A stretch of 24,427 nucleotides of DNA from Rhodocyclales bacterium (GTDB lineage: Bacteria; Pseudomonadota; Gammaproteobacteria; Burkholderiales; Rhodocyclaceae). Positions 1 to 7,716 of the stretch are shown here, in pieces (position 1 is the stretch's first letter; each line of letters begins with the position of its first letter). The position numbers and the translations under genes are program-made. The stretch covers positions 1 to 24,427 of the forward strand of contig JAIOPW010000027.1 of the NCBI GenBank assembly GCA_021413665.1, written 5' to 3'. The notes under the pieces were generated by a model. It saw nothing but the letters and a program-made list of their open reading frames with translations. It had not been told where the DNA came from and did not search any database.

Positions 1-83
1 TGCGGAAACAAGAAGTGGTTGCGGGTCACCAAGCATTCCCGAGGCGGGAAACACCTGGCAGCCATGTAATAGGGAGATCTTCG

Positions 84-281
84 ATGCCGAAGATGAAGAC
101 CAAGAGCGGTGCCAAGAAGCGCTTTGTCGTGCGCGCTTCCGGCGGCATCAAGCGCGGGAGTGCGTTCAAGCGCCACATCCTGACCAAGAAAACCACCAAG
201 AGCAAGCGCCAGTTGCGCGGCGTGCACACCGTGCACGCCTCCGACGCGAAGTCGGTGCGCGCCATGTTGCCCAACGGTTAA
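84..281 (+). CDS. rpmI: 50S ribosomal protein L35
   Basis: A 65-residue, very basic protein starting MPKMKTKSGAKKRF and ending in RAMLPNG, the length and lysine-rich sequence typical of bacterial L35, a small component of the large ribosomal subunit. The reading frame is open upstream to position 15, but the ATG at 84 is chosen because AGGGAG lies 7 bases before it and MPKMKT is the conserved family start. The stop is 11 bases before rplT, so the two are one transcript, as in most bacteria (infC-rpmI-rplT). The first 83 bases show no recognisable infC C-terminus, so infC, if present, ends outside the window. Confidence 0.97.
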   Translation: MPKMKTKSGAKKRFVVRASGGIKRGSAFKRHILTKKTTKSKRQLRGVHTVHASDAKSVRAMLPNG

Positions 282-292
282 GGAGAGCCACC

Positions 293-652
293 ATGCCAAG
301 AGTAAAACGTGGTGTAACGGCGCGCGCGCGCCACAAGAAGGTTCTCGACCTGGCCAAGGGTTATCGCGGCCGGCGCAGCAAGGTCTATCGCATCGCCAAG
401 GAAGCGGTGATGAAGGCCGGGCAATACGCCTACCGCGACCGTCGTCAGCGCAAACGCCAGTTCCGTGTTCTGTGGATCGCCCGTATCAATGCGGCGGCCC
501 GCGAACTGGGCATGAAGTACAGCACTTTCATGAACGGCCTGAAGAAGGCTTCGATCGAAGTCGATCGCAAGGTGCTGGCCGACCTCGCCGTGTTCGACAA
601 GCCGGCATTCGCCGCCCTGGCCGCGCAGGCCAAGGCCAAGCTGACGGCCTGA
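293..652 (+). CDS. rplT: 50S ribosomal protein L20
   Basis: A 119-residue basic protein starting MPRVKRGVTARARHKKVLDLAKGY, the diagnostic L20 N-terminus; normal full length is about 117-119. L20 binds 23S rRNA early in large-subunit assembly and in several bacteria represses its own operon by binding leader RNA; no such leader can be judged here because the upstream gene is off the window. AGGAG at 281-285 precedes the ATG by 7 bases. A strong intrinsic terminator follows 18 bases after the stop. Confidence 0.98.
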   Translation: MPRVKRGVTARARHKKVLDLAKGYRGRRSKVYRIAKEAVMKAGQYAYRDRRQRKRQFRVLWIARINAAARELGMKYSTFMNGLKKASIEVDRKVLADLAVFDKPAFAALAAQAKAKLTA

Positions 653-670
653 GGCTGGCTGTACCCGGAG

Positions 671-706
671 AAGGAGGCCCAGGGCTGGTGGGGGCCTCCT
701 TTTTTA
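671..706 (+). terminator. Intrinsic terminator between rplT and pheS
   Basis: AAGGAGGCCC (671-680) pairs perfectly with GGGCCTCCTT (692-701), a 10-bp stem with an 11-base loop, running into a T tract of about seven. It ends the ribosomal-protein transcript or acts as a partial terminator for read-through into pheST. No phenylalanine-rich leader peptide like enterobacterial pheM is visible before it. Confidence 0.88.
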
Positions 707-729
707 TTGCTGTCATTTTGCTCTGATCA

Positions 730-1776
730 ATGGATAAGCTGGATCAACTCGTAGCTTCCGCGACGTCCGACTTTGCCGCCGCCACCGAGCCGGCCAAGCT
801 GGAAGACGCCAAGGCGCGCTACCTGGGCAAGGAAGGTTCGCTCACCGCACTGCTCAAGGGTCTCGGCAAGCTGCCGGCGGATGAGCGCAAGAGCGCCGGT
901 ACGGCGATCAACATCGCCAAGGAGCGCATAGAGTCGGCGCTGACGACACGGCGCGATGCCTTGAAGAATGCGCAACTCGAAGCCCAGTTGGCAACCGAAG
1001 CACTCGACGTCACGCTGCCCGGTCGCGGCTTGCCGCGCGGCAGCCTGCATCCGGTCACCATCAGCCTGGATCGCATTGAACAGTTGTTCCGTTCCATCGG
1101 TTTCGAGGTGGCCGAGGGGCCTGAAATCGAAACCGACTGGTACAACTTCACGGCCCTCAACACGCCGGAGAATCATCCTGCGCGTTCCATGCACGACACC
1201 TTCTACCTGTTGGGCGATGACGGCAAGGTGCAGGACGACGTGCTGCTGCGCACCCACACCAGCCCCGTGCAGATACGTTCCATGCTGGCGCACACGGAAC
1301 GCTACAAACATCTGGAAATGCTGCCCGAACTGCGCGTGATCTGTCCCGGTCGCGTCTATCGTGTCGATTCGGATGCAACACATTCACCGATGTTTCATCA
1401 GGTAGAAGGGCTATGGATTGGCGAGAGCGTGAGCTTCGCCGATCTCAAGGGCGTGGTCGCCGATTTCCTGCGACGCTTCTTCGAATCCGACGATCTCAAG
1501 GTGCGCTTCCGCCCGTCCTTCTTCCCCTTCACCGAGCCATCGGCCGAAATCGATGTCGCCTTCATGAGCGGCGCGCTGGAAGGCCGCTGGCTGGAGATCG
1601 CCGGTTGCGGCATGGTGCATCCCAATGTCTTGCGGTTCGGCGGTTTCGATCCCGAAAAGTACACCGGCTTTGCTTTCGGCATGGGGCCGGATCGGCTGAC
1701 CATGCTGCGTTACTCGATCCCCGATCTGCGCCTGTTCTTCGAAGGCGATCTGCGCTTCCTTTCGCAGTTCCAATAA
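730..1776 (+). CDS. pheS: Phenylalanine--tRNA ligase, alpha subunit
   Basis: A 348-residue protein that charges tRNA-Phe as part of the cytoplasmic alpha2beta2 enzyme. The N-terminal 90 or so residues form the expected helical, tRNA-contacting arm (MDKLDQLVASATSDF onward). The class II catalytic core follows, with motif 2 around FRPSFFPFTEPSAEIDV and motif 3 at GFAFGMGPDRLTMLRY near the C-terminus. Slightly longer than the E. coli subunit (327). The ATG at 730 lacks a clear Shine-Dalgarno. The partner pheT begins 3 bases after the stop, so the subunits are co-translated. No promoter was recognised between the rplT terminator and this start. Confidence 0.98.
   Translation: MDKLDQLVASATSDFAAATEPAKLEDAKARYLGKEGSLTALLKGLGKLPADERKSAGTAINIAKERIESALTTRRDALKNAQLEAQLATEALDVTLPGRGLPRGSLHPVTISLDRIEQLFRSIGFEVAEGPEIETDWYNFTALNTPENHPARSMHDTFYLLGDDGKVQDDVLLRTHTSPVQIRSMLAHTERYKHLEMLPELRVICPGRVYRVDSDATHSPMFHQVEGLWIGESVSFADLKGVVADFLRRFFESDDLKVRFRPSFFPFTEPSAEIDVAFMSGALEGRWLEIAGCGMVHPNVLRFGGFDPEKYTGFAFGMGPDRLTMLRYSIPDLRLFFEGDLRFLSQFQ
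932..953 (-). repeat. Dispersed 22-nt motif, diverged inverted copy
   Basis: Within pheS. On the minus strand this matches the 21474-21495 copy at 20 of 22 bases. The opposite orientation to the other four and its fit to ordinary pheS coding sequence make it the least certain copy. Confidence 0.4.
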
Positions 1777-1779
1777 ACC

Positions 1780-4158
1780 ATGCAATTCTCCGAATCCTGG
1801 CTGCGCAGCCTCTGCAATCCCTCCCTGTCGAGCGAGGAGCTTTGCCATGTACTGACCATGGCCGGCCTCGAAGTCGAGGAACGCCGTCCCGCCAGCGCCG
1901 ACTTTTCGAATGTCGTCGTCGCCGAAGTGCTTAGCGTGGAAAGGCACCCCGACGCAGACAAGCTCAAGCTCTGCTCCGTCAACGTTGGCGAAGCCACTCC
2001 GCTGCAGATCGTCTGTGGCGCACCGAATGTCGCCGCCGGCATGAAGGTTCCCTGCGCACGGGTCGGTGCCAAGCTGCCGGGCATCGAAATCAAACAGGCC
2101 AAAGTGCGCGGCATCGAGAGCTTCGGCATGCTTTGCTCGGCGCGCGAACTCGGTCTGTCGGACGATCACGGCGGTTTGCTGCCGCTGGCTGCCGACGCGA
2201 CGGTCGGTGAGGACATCCGCCGCCATCTGGACCTCGACGATCACCTGATCACCCTCAAGCTGACACCGAACCGGGCCGACTGCCTCTCGCTGCTCGGCAT
2301 TGCGCGCGAACTTTCGGCGCTGACCGGTGCACCTTTGCTGGCGCCCGAGGTCAAGCCGGTAGCGGCGGTTGTTGCCGACACGCGCGAGGTAGTGCTCGAT
2401 GCCCCCGCCTCATGTTCCCGCTACTGCGGCCGCATCATCCGCGGCGTCAATGCCAAGGCACCAACACCGGAGTGGATGAAGCGGCGCATCGAACGCAGCG
2501 GCATCCGCTCGATTTCCTTCCTGGTCGACGTCACCAACTACGTGATGCTCGAACTCGGTCAGCCGCTGCATGCCTTCGACGATGCAGAACTTTCCGGTGC
2601 GATCCATGTGCGTCTGCCGAAGCCCGGCGAGCAACTCCTGCTGCTGAACGAGCAGACCGTGACGCCCTCGGCCGACACGGCATTGATCGCCGACGACGAA
2701 AAACCGCTGGCTATGGCCGGCGTCATGGGCGGCGAGCATTCGGGCATCAACGATTCGACCCGCGATCTGTTTCTCGAAAGCGCCTTTTTCCCGCCTGCCG
2801 CAATTGCCGGCAAGGCTAGAGCCTTTGGATTCAGTTCCGACGCCTCGCACCGCTACGAGCGCGGCGTCGATTTTGAACTGCAGCGCAAGGCCATCGAACG
2901 GGCGACGCAACTGATCGTCGATACCTGTGGCGGCAAGCCGGGACCGGTGATGGAAGCTGTGGCCGCCGGACATCTGCCGCAGCGCCGTCCGGTCCGATTG
3001 CGCAGTGCCCGTGCCGCGAGGGTGCTGGGCATCACGTTGCCCGAGGCACGGATTGAGGCAATGTTGCGCGGCCTCGGCTTGCATCTCGAAAAGACTTCGG
3101 AAGGGTTCAGCGTGACGCCGCCGTCCTTCCGCTTCGACATTGAAATCGAGGAAGATCTGATCGAGGAAATTGCCCGCATCCACGGCTACGACAACATACC
3201 TTCGCAGCCCCCGGTGGCGCGAATGGCGATGATGCCGGCCACCGAGTCGAGTCGCTCGCCGATGAGCTTGCGCCGTGCGGTCGCCGAGCGTGACTTCCAC
3301 GAAGTGGTGACCTACAGCTTTGTCGATGCAATGTGGGAGTCCGACTTCGCCGCCAACCGTGCGCCGATCATGCTGGCGAATCCGATTGCCAGCCATATGG
3401 GCGTCATGCGCTCGTCGCTGATCGGTAGCCTGGTCGGCGTCCTGGTCGCCAATCGCAAGCGGCAGGCCGAACGAGTCCGCGTATTTGAGTTGGGGCGCTG
3501 TTTCAACAAGGACGCCGGAGCGGGCCCGGGCACTGGATTCGCCCAGCCCATGCGGCTGGCAGGTCTTGCAGCAGGGACGGCCTTTCCTGAGCAATGGGGC
3601 TCGGCTGGTGGCCGGGTGGACTTCTACGATATCAAAGCCGATGTCGAGGCCCTGTTCGCTCCGCGCCGTCTCGAATTCATCAAGGCCGAGCATCCGGCCC
3701 TGCATCCGGGCCGTTGTGCAACTGTCAGCCTGGATGGCCGACCGGCCGGCATTCTTGGCGAACTGCATCCGCGCTGGGTACAAAAGTACGAACTGGGTAC
3801 CGCTCCCGTGGTTTTCGAACTGGAATTGGCAGCCCTGCTGGCGACGCCATTCCCTCACTACGATGAGGTTTCGCGGTTCCCGGCCGTTATCCGCGATCTG
3901 GCCCTGGTGGTGGCTCAGAACCAGCCCTTGGCCCCGCTGCTGGCGGCCCTTCGCGCTACGGCCCCGGCAATCGTGCGCGATGTTGCGCTGTTCGACGTAT
4001 ATCAGGGAAAGGGGCTCGGCGAAAACGAAAAGAGCCTTGCCTTTCGTATAGTTATGCAAGATACTCAACGTACTCTCGAGGATGCTGAAGTGGAGGCGGC
4101 AATCGCCAGTCTGCTGGCAGTCGCCACCCGCGACTTCAATGCGTCCTTGCGTGGCTAA
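1780..4158 (+). CDS. pheT: Phenylalanine--tRNA ligase, beta subunit
   Basis: A 792-residue protein, matching the usual length of about 795. In order: an N-terminal B1 region and tRNA-binding OB fold (about 40-150, with SVERHPDADKLKLCSVNVG); B3/B4 editing domains (about 210-390, including GIRSISFLVDVTNYVMLELGQP and MAGVMGGEHSGI); the B5 domain (about 400-475); the catalytic-like core (VVTYSFVD onward); and a C-terminal ferredoxin-fold anticodon-binding domain (about 700-792, starting near FPAVIRDLALVV). It completes the alpha2beta2 enzyme and hydrolyses mischarged Tyr-tRNA-Phe. A copy of the dispersed 22-nt motif sits at 1882-1903. Confidence 0.98.
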   Translation: MQFSESWLRSLCNPSLSSEELCHVLTMAGLEVEERRPASADFSNVVVAEVLSVERHPDADKLKLCSVNVGEATPLQIVCGAPNVAAGMKVPCARVGAKLPGIEIKQAKVRGIESFGMLCSARELGLSDDHGGLLPLAADATVGEDIRRHLDLDDHLITLKLTPNRADCLSLLGIARELSALTGAPLLAPEVKPVAAVVADTREVVLDAPASCSRYCGRIIRGVNAKAPTPEWMKRRIERSGIRSISFLVDVTNYVMLELGQPLHAFDDAELSGAIHVRLPKPGEQLLLLNEQTVTPSADTALIADDEKPLAMAGVMGGEHSGINDSTRDLFLESAFFPPAAIAGKARAFGFSSDASHRYERGVDFELQRKAIERATQLIVDTCGGKPGPVMEAVAAGHLPQRRPVRLRSARAARVLGITLPEARIEAMLRGLGLHLEKTSEGFSVTPPSFRFDIEIEEDLIEEIARIHGYDNIPSQPPVARMAMMPATESSRSPMSLRRAVAERDFHEVVTYSFVDAMWESDFAANRAPIMLANPIASHMGVMRSSLIGSLVGVLVANRKRQAERVRVFELGRCFNKDAGAGPGTGFAQPMRLAGLAAGTAFPEQWGSAGGRVDFYDIKADVEALFAPRRLEFIKAEHPALHPGRCATVSLDGRPAGILGELHPRWVQKYELGTAPVVFELELAALLATPFPHYDEVSRFPAVIRDLALVVAQNQPLAPLLAALRATAPAIVRDVALFDVYQGKGLGENEKSLAFRIVMQDTQRTLEDAEVEAAIASLLAVATRDFNASLRG
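1882..1903 (+). repeat. Dispersed 22-nt motif, copy in pheT
   Basis: Contains GCCAGCGCCGACTTT preceded by CGCCG at the same spacing as the other copies. It encodes RRPASADF. Confidence 0.5.
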
Positions 4159-4175
4159 ATGCAGTCGGAGCTCAT

Positions 4176-4481
4176 ATGACATTGACCAAGGCGGAACTCG
4201 CCGATCTGCTGTTTGAAAAAGTTGGCCTCAACAAGCGTGAGGCCAAAGACATGGTTGAGGCCTTCTTCGACGAGGTACGCCTTGCCCTGGAGAAGGGCGA
4301 CAGCGTCAAACTCTCCGGTTTCGGCAATTTCCAGCTGCGCGAAAAGCCTCAACGTCCCGGGCGCAATCCGAAGACCGGCGAAGAGATTCCGATCACGGCC
4401 CGTCGCGTCGTCACCTTTCATGCCAGCCAGAAGCTGAAGGCGGCGGTTGAGGCATTCCCGCGTGGCAGCAGCCAGCAATAG
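4176..4481 (+). CDS. ihfA: Integration host factor, alpha subunit
   Basis: A 101-residue HU/IHF-family protein that bends DNA sharply as a heterodimer with IhfB. Helices 1-2 come first (MTLTKAELADLLFEKVGLNK), then the GFGNFQLREK core, then the beta-arm with RPGRNPKTGEEIPI; Pro65 in RNP is the residue that intercalates into DNA in this family. The order pheT-ihfA-merR supports IHF-alpha rather than HU. GGAG at 4167-4170 precedes the ATG; the gap after pheT is 17 bases, so it is probably co-transcribed. Confidence 0.97.
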   Translation: MTLTKAELADLLFEKVGLNKREAKDMVEAFFDEVRLALEKGDSVKLSGFGNFQLREKPQRPGRNPKTGEEIPITARRVVTFHASQKLKAAVEAFPRGSSQQ

Positions 4482-4833
4482 CCGGGACGGACTTCCTCCC
4501 ATTCCCGCCAAGCGCTACTTCACCATCGGTGAAGTCAGTGAGTTGTGCGGCGTCAAGCCGCATGTCCTGCGTTACTGGGAGCAGGAATTCACCCAACTGC
4601 GGCCTGTCAAGCGGCGCGGCAACCGTCGCTACTACCAGCATCACGAAGTTCTTCTGGTGCGACGCATTCGCGAACTGCTCTATCAGGAAGGTTTTACCAT
4701 CAGCGGTGCGCGCAACCGCCTCGAAGATGGGCCCGCCAAGCTGCCCGATGCGTCCGACGTTTTCGACGCCGATGGCCAGGCGTCACTGCGCGCCGAACTC
4801 GCTTCAATCATCGAATTCCTCCGCGCTGCCTGA
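4462..4833 (+). CDS. MerR-family transcriptional regulator
   Basis: A 123-residue protein with an N-terminal MerR winged helix-turn-helix: KRYFTIGEVSELCGVKPHVLRYWEQEF followed by the wing (RRGNRRYYQHHEVLLVRRIRELLYQEGFTI). Only a short tail of about 45 residues follows, without a cysteine-rich metal site, so the inducer, if any, is unknown. The GTG at 4462 is preferred over the TTG at 4447 because GAGG (4449-4452) sits at a suitable distance and it gives the usual short lead before the HTH. It overlaps the end of ihfA by 20 bases. A MerR-like gene directly after ihfA is a recurrent arrangement in proteobacteria; its regulon is not evident here. Confidence 0.9.
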   Translation: MAAASNSRDGLPPIPAKRYFTIGEVSELCGVKPHVLRYWEQEFTQLRPVKRRGNRRYYQHHEVLLVRRIRELLYQEGFTISGARNRLEDGPAKLPDASDVFDADGQASLRAELASIIEFLRAA

Positions 4834-4861
4834 CGCCGGCGGACATTTCCTTTGTTATAAT
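4830..4861 (+). promoter_or_regulatory. Probable promoter of tRNA-Pro
   Basis: A perfect TATAAT lies at 4856-4861, 10 bases before the first base of the tRNA. The best -35 match is CTGACG at 4830-4835 with a long 20-base spacer, so the -10 box carries most of the evidence. Confidence 0.6.
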
Positions 4862-4871
4862 TCGACCCAGT

Positions 4872-4948
4872 CGGGGCGTGGCGCAGCCTGGTAGCGCACT
4901 TGCATGGGGTGCAAGGGGTCGAAGGTTCGAATCCTTTCGCCCCGACCA
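4872..4948 (+). tRNA. tRNA-Pro (anticodon GGG)
   Basis: 77 bases fold as a complete cloverleaf. Acceptor arms CGGGGCG (4872-4878) and CGCCCCG (4938-4944) pair perfectly, followed by discriminator A and an encoded CCA (4946-4948). The D arm is GCGCAGCCTGGTAGCGC, the anticodon stem-loop is CTTGC-ATGGGGT-GCAAG with anticodon GGG, and the T arm contains GGTTCGAATCC. It reads CCC and CCU proline codons. It stands alone with its own promoter and terminator. Confidence 0.98.
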
Positions 4949-4956
4949 GTAATACC

Positions 4957-4993
4957 AAGGGTTTCAGTCAAATGACTGGAACCCTTTTCCTTT
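4957..4993 (+). terminator. Intrinsic terminator after tRNA-Pro
   Basis: AAGGGTTTCAGTCA (4957-4970) pairs with TGACTGGAACCCTT (4973-4986) with one G-T wobble and a tight loop, followed by the T-rich TTCCTTT. It begins 8 bases after the tRNA. Confidence 0.85.
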
Positions 4994-5075
4994 ATGTTCC
5001 CGGCCCTGGACGGGGGCGGTATCCACCCGGAAGTGGCCCATTGCCGGATTGTCCATCTGGTTCAGGTTTCTGCTC

Positions 5076-5306
5076 ATGACAAATCAAACCAAGTTTTGCT
5101 ACCACTGCGGCGCGCATCACCCGGTCGAGGAAATGCGCCAGATCGAAACCCGGGCAGGCAAGCGCTGGCGCTGTGTCCGCAGCATCAAGGCGACGCAGAA
5201 GACCGCAGAGGCGCGCGACGCCTTCGGCCGCCAGGTGTCGGCGATGAATACTGCGGAAGCCCGCAGTCACGCGCGGCGCATGAGCGAACTTCGCCAGGAC
5301 AAGTGA
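5076..5306 (+). CDS. Small cysteine-containing protein of unknown function
   Basis: A 76-residue basic, soluble protein. The N-terminus has a CxxC followed by two histidines (FCYHCGAHHP, about residues 7-16), a third cysteine occurs in RWRCVRSI, and the rest is helical and Arg/Glu/Ala-rich. The CxxC...HH...C pattern could bind zinc, but a second complete CxxC is absent. The ATG at 5076 is the first methionine that gives the compact MTNQTKFCYHC start; a TTG at 5049 in frame is possible and neither has a strong Shine-Dalgarno. Competing frames here lack recognisable features. I recall similar small proteins in related betaproteobacteria but cannot name a function. Confidence 0.6.
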   Translation: MTNQTKFCYHCGAHHPVEEMRQIETRAGKRWRCVRSIKATQKTAEARDAFGRQVSAMNTAEARSHARRMSELRQDK

Positions 5307-5314
5307 CACAACCC

Positions 5315-5332
5315 GTCCGCGGTACCGCGGAC
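5315..5332. repeat. Perfect 18-bp palindrome
   Basis: GTCCGCGGTACCGCGGAC reads identically on both strands. It lies 9 bases after the small cysteine protein gene. There is no T tract, so it is not a standard intrinsic terminator; a protein-binding site or a cruciform/hairpin are alternatives. Confidence 0.7.
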
Positions 5333-5463
5333 AAGGGCTTGACCCCCTGGCGGAATGTTTGAGAAGGAGAAACAAGGGGGGATTCCTCTTCAATTTCCGG
5401 ATTACAGGGTGGTGATCCCGGGCGCAGGATAGTGAAAAATTCGTGCATCAAGAGGACATTTCA

Positions 5464-5682
5464 ATGCGCATCGAATCCGTCGAACTGGTCGCCTTGCCCA
5501 ATGCACCCACGTGGCAGGAGAAGGTCTATCGGGCTCATCTAGACACCGGCGAGGATATGGACCTGTTCCAGCAACACTGGGATGTTCCCTTGCCTCCGGA
5601 AAGTCTTGTAGGGCTGACGGTTGAGGAAGCGCGGAAGAAGCGCAACGAACGCATGTTTGCAATCGCGTCGGGCAATCACTAG
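5464..5682 (+). CDS. Small hypothetical protein
   Basis: A 72-residue acidic, soluble protein (MRIESVELVALPNAP...VGLTVEEARKKRNERMF). No membrane segment, signal peptide or metal motif is visible. The ATG at 5464 is chosen over the in-frame GTG at 5443 because AGAGGA (5451-5456) lies 7 bases upstream. The middle (LVGLTVEEARKKRNE) suggests a short amphipathic helix. I do not recognise a family. It ends 15 bases before the convergent acyltransferase gene, with no obvious terminator between. Confidence 0.65.
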   Translation: MRIESVELVALPNAPTWQEKVYRAHLDTGEDMDLFQQHWDVPLPPESLVGLTVEEARKKRNERMFAIASGNH

Positions 5683-5697
5683 CGATTCGTCAGTAGC

Positions 5698-6834
5698 TCA
5701 GTCTGCTGTCTTGAATGGCAGACGGGAGGCGGTTTCGGCTTCGTAGTCCTGCATCGCCGTGTCTTCGCGGGTAATGAAGTCGTTCACTGCACGGCGCATG
5801 CCGGGGTGGGCAATCCAGAACGCCGACCAGGTGGCGACCGGTTCGAAGCCACGGGCGAGTTTGTGCTCACCTTGGGCGCCCGGCTCAAACCTTTGCAGGC
5901 CTTGGCGGATGCAGTACTCGATGCCCTGGTAGTAGCAAAGCTCGAAGTGCAGTCCAGGCAGTTCGACCGCCGTGCCCCAGTGGCGACCGTACAGCGTGTT
6001 TGCGTCGCGATAACAGATGGCCGAGGCGACCGGCGTTTCATCCATGAATGCGACGAAAACCACCAGCCGGCGGCCGAGCAGGGCGCCAGCTTCTATGAAA
6101 AATTCGGCGGGGAACGCCGGGTGATTGCCATAGCGGACAAAGGTGTCACGATACTGGCGGTGGAAGGAGTGCCACAGCGCGGCATCTATCTCGTCGCCGT
6201 GCAGGGTTTCCAGCCGCAAGCCTGACTCGGCGACGGCGCGGCGTTCGCGCTTGAGTTTCTTGCGCTTGTCGGCGGTAAAGCCGGCGAGGAAGTCGTTGAA
6301 GTCGCTGTAGGCCCTATTGAACCAGTGGAACTGCACGCCGCGCCGCATCAGCAGGCCCGCCGCAGCCAGTCGGGCGCGATCTTCGTCCTCGACAAACAGG
6401 CATTGCCACGAGGATGCGCCGAGTCGGCGAGTGATTTCGAGTGCCGCCTCGATCAGCGCCGGCGCCACCGCCTCCCGTTCGATGCCTTGCCTCACCAGCA
6501 GCCGCGGCCCCGGCGAGGGTGTGTAAGGAATGCCGCTGACCATCTTCGGATAATAGTCGAGCCCGGCGCGTTGCCAGGCCGATTCCCAGTTCCAGTCGCG
6601 CGAGAAGTCGCCGAAGGAATGGCTGCGCAGGTAAAGCGGCAGCAGCCCCAGCAGCAGACCGTCATCGTACAGTGCCAGGTGCCTGGCCTGCCAGCCCATC
6701 GCCGCACCGCCAGCGCCGACTTTCTCCGCCGTGCCGAGGAAGGCGCGGCTGGTGAAGGGGTCGTCACTGTGGTCGAGCATTGCCCAGTCGGCTTCCGGGA
6801 TGTCGGTGGCGGCAGCGTGCAGGACGATTTCCAT
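5698..6834 (-). CDS. FemAB-like N-acyltransferase (COG3146/PF04339 type)
   Basis: A 378-residue predicted cytoplasmic protein of the FemAB-related, double-GNAT-fold family annotated as peptidoglycan biosynthesis/recognition N-acyltransferase. Seen in the sequence: ESAWQRAGLDYYPKMVSGIPYTPSPGPRLL, the KRKKLKRERRAV segment, and the C-terminal signature HWGTAVELPGLHFELCYYQGIEYCI...RFEPGAQGEHKLARGF, which is characteristic of the family. The substrate is not established for this group. The frame is open far upstream to 7209, but that part overlaps divergent surE; the ATG at 6834 has AGGA upstream and starts the conserved domain. A copy of the dispersed 22-nt motif lies at 6700-6721, encoding KVGAGG. 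Confidence 0.88.
   Translation of the reverse strand: MEIVLHAAATDIPEADWAMLDHSDDPFTSRAFLGTAEKVGAGGAAMGWQARHLALYDDGLLLGLLPLYLRSHSFGDFSRDWNWESAWQRAGLDYYPKMVSGIPYTPSPGPRLLVRQGIEREAVAPALIEAALEITRRLGASSWQCLFVEDEDRARLAAAGLLMRRGVQFHWFNRAYSDFNDFLAGFTADKRKKLKRERRAVAESGLRLETLHGDEIDAALWHSFHRQYRDTFVRYGNHPAFPAEFFIEAGALLGRRLVVFVAFMDETPVASAICYRDANTLYGRHWGTAVELPGLHFELCYYQGIEYCIRQGLQRFEPGAQGEHKLARGFEPVATWSAFWIAHPGMRRAVNDFITREDTAMQDYEAETASRLPFKTAD
6700..6721 (+). repeat. Dispersed 22-nt motif, copy in the acyltransferase gene
   Basis: Contains GCCAGCGCCGACTTTC preceded by CGCCG at the same spacing. It is antisense to the gene. Confidence 0.6.
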
Positions 6835-6902
6835 GATGGACAATCCTACCCTGCGCATGACGGGAACGCGGGATGGAGGCGTTTTCCGCTCTGTTCCGGC
6901 CA

Positions 6903-6930
6903 TTGGGCACGTCCGGTGATGGGCTAAAAT
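6903..6930 (+). promoter_or_regulatory. Possible promoter for the surE operon
   Basis: TAAAAT at 6925-6930 (5 of 6 to TATAAT) with TTGGGC at 6903-6908, a 16-base spacer. The -35 match is weak. It lies in the divergent gap between the acyltransferase and surE, 36 bases before the surE start. Confidence 0.4.
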
Positions 6931-6966
6931 GCAGGCGGTTCCCTGACTTCCACCACTCCGATCCCC

Positions 6967-7716
6967 ATGCGCATCCTGCTCAGCAACGACGACGGTTATT
7001 TCGCGCCGGGGCTCGCCCAGCTTGCTACCAGTCTTGCCGGACTGGGCGAGATTACCGTGGTCGCCCCGGAGCGCAATCGCAGCGGTGCGAGCAACTCGCT
7101 GACGCTGGATCGACCGATGCATCTGCGCCGGGCGGCGAATGGCTACATGTATGTCAGCGGCACGCCGACCGACTGTGTGCACCTTGCGGTCACCGGGGTG
7201 CTGGACCACCAGCCGGATATGGTGGTGTCGGGCATCAACCTTGGCGCCAACATGGGCGACGACACGATTTATTCCGGCACCGTCGCGGCCGCCACCGAAG
7301 GCTACCTGCTGGGTGTACCGTCAATTGCGATTTCGCTGGGCAGCTTCGAGGGCCGGCATTTCGAAACGGCAGGGCGTGTCGCAAACGAGCTGGTGCAGCG
7401 TTTCAGCGCCATGCCTTTTGCCGAGCCGGTGCTGCTGAATGTTAACGTGCCCGATATTCCCTACCATGAATTGCGCGGCATCAAAGTCACGCGTCTGGGG
7501 CGTCGCCACAAGGCGGAGCCGGCGGTGAAATCGGTCAGCCCGCGTGGCGAGGCGATGTACTGGATCGGTGCCGCCGGTCCGGCTGCGGATGCGGGCGAGG
7601 GTACCGACTTCCATGCGGTGGAGCAGGGCTGGGTGTCGGTCACTCCGCTGCAGATTGATCTCACCCACGCGGCACAGATGTCGAGTGTTCGTGCCTGGCT
7701 CGACCCGATCGAATGA
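6967..7716 (+). CDS. surE: 5'/3'-nucleotidase SurE
   Basis: A 249-residue metal-dependent nucleoside monophosphatase. The N-terminus MRILLSNDDGYFAPG contains the metal-binding Asp8-Asp9 pair; RNRSGASNSLT supplies the conserved Ser39 and GINLGANMGDDTIYSGTVAAATEG the conserved Asn91. Length matches the family (about 250). It is the first gene of surE-pcm-nlpD-rpoS, a classic proteobacterial stationary-phase and stress cluster; pcm overlaps its stop by 4 bases (ATGA), indicating translational coupling. Confidence 0.97.
   Translation: MRILLSNDDGYFAPGLAQLATSLAGLGEITVVAPERNRSGASNSLTLDRPMHLRRAANGYMYVSGTPTDCVHLAVTGVLDHQPDMVVSGINLGANMGDDTIYSGTVAAATEGYLLGVPSIAISLGSFEGRHFETAGRVANELVQRFSAMPFAEPVLLNVNVPDIPYHELRGIKVTRLGRRHKAEPAVKSVSPRGEAMYWIGAAGPAADAGEGTDFHAVEQGWVSVTPLQIDLTHAAQMSSVRAWLDPIE

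Noticed and set aside
1..83. Possible end of infC before rpmI
   Set aside because: No frame shows the usual IF-3 C-terminal sequence; the gene probably ends before the window.
2410..4182. Minus-strand 590-codon open frame opposite pheT
   Set aside because: pheT is certain on the plus strand; the antisense frame is His/Arg/Gln-rich with no domain, a usual shadow in GC-rich DNA.
5355..5432. 25-codon open frame starting MFEKEKQ between the two small genes
   Set aside because: No Shine-Dalgarno at the right distance and too short to support without conservation data.
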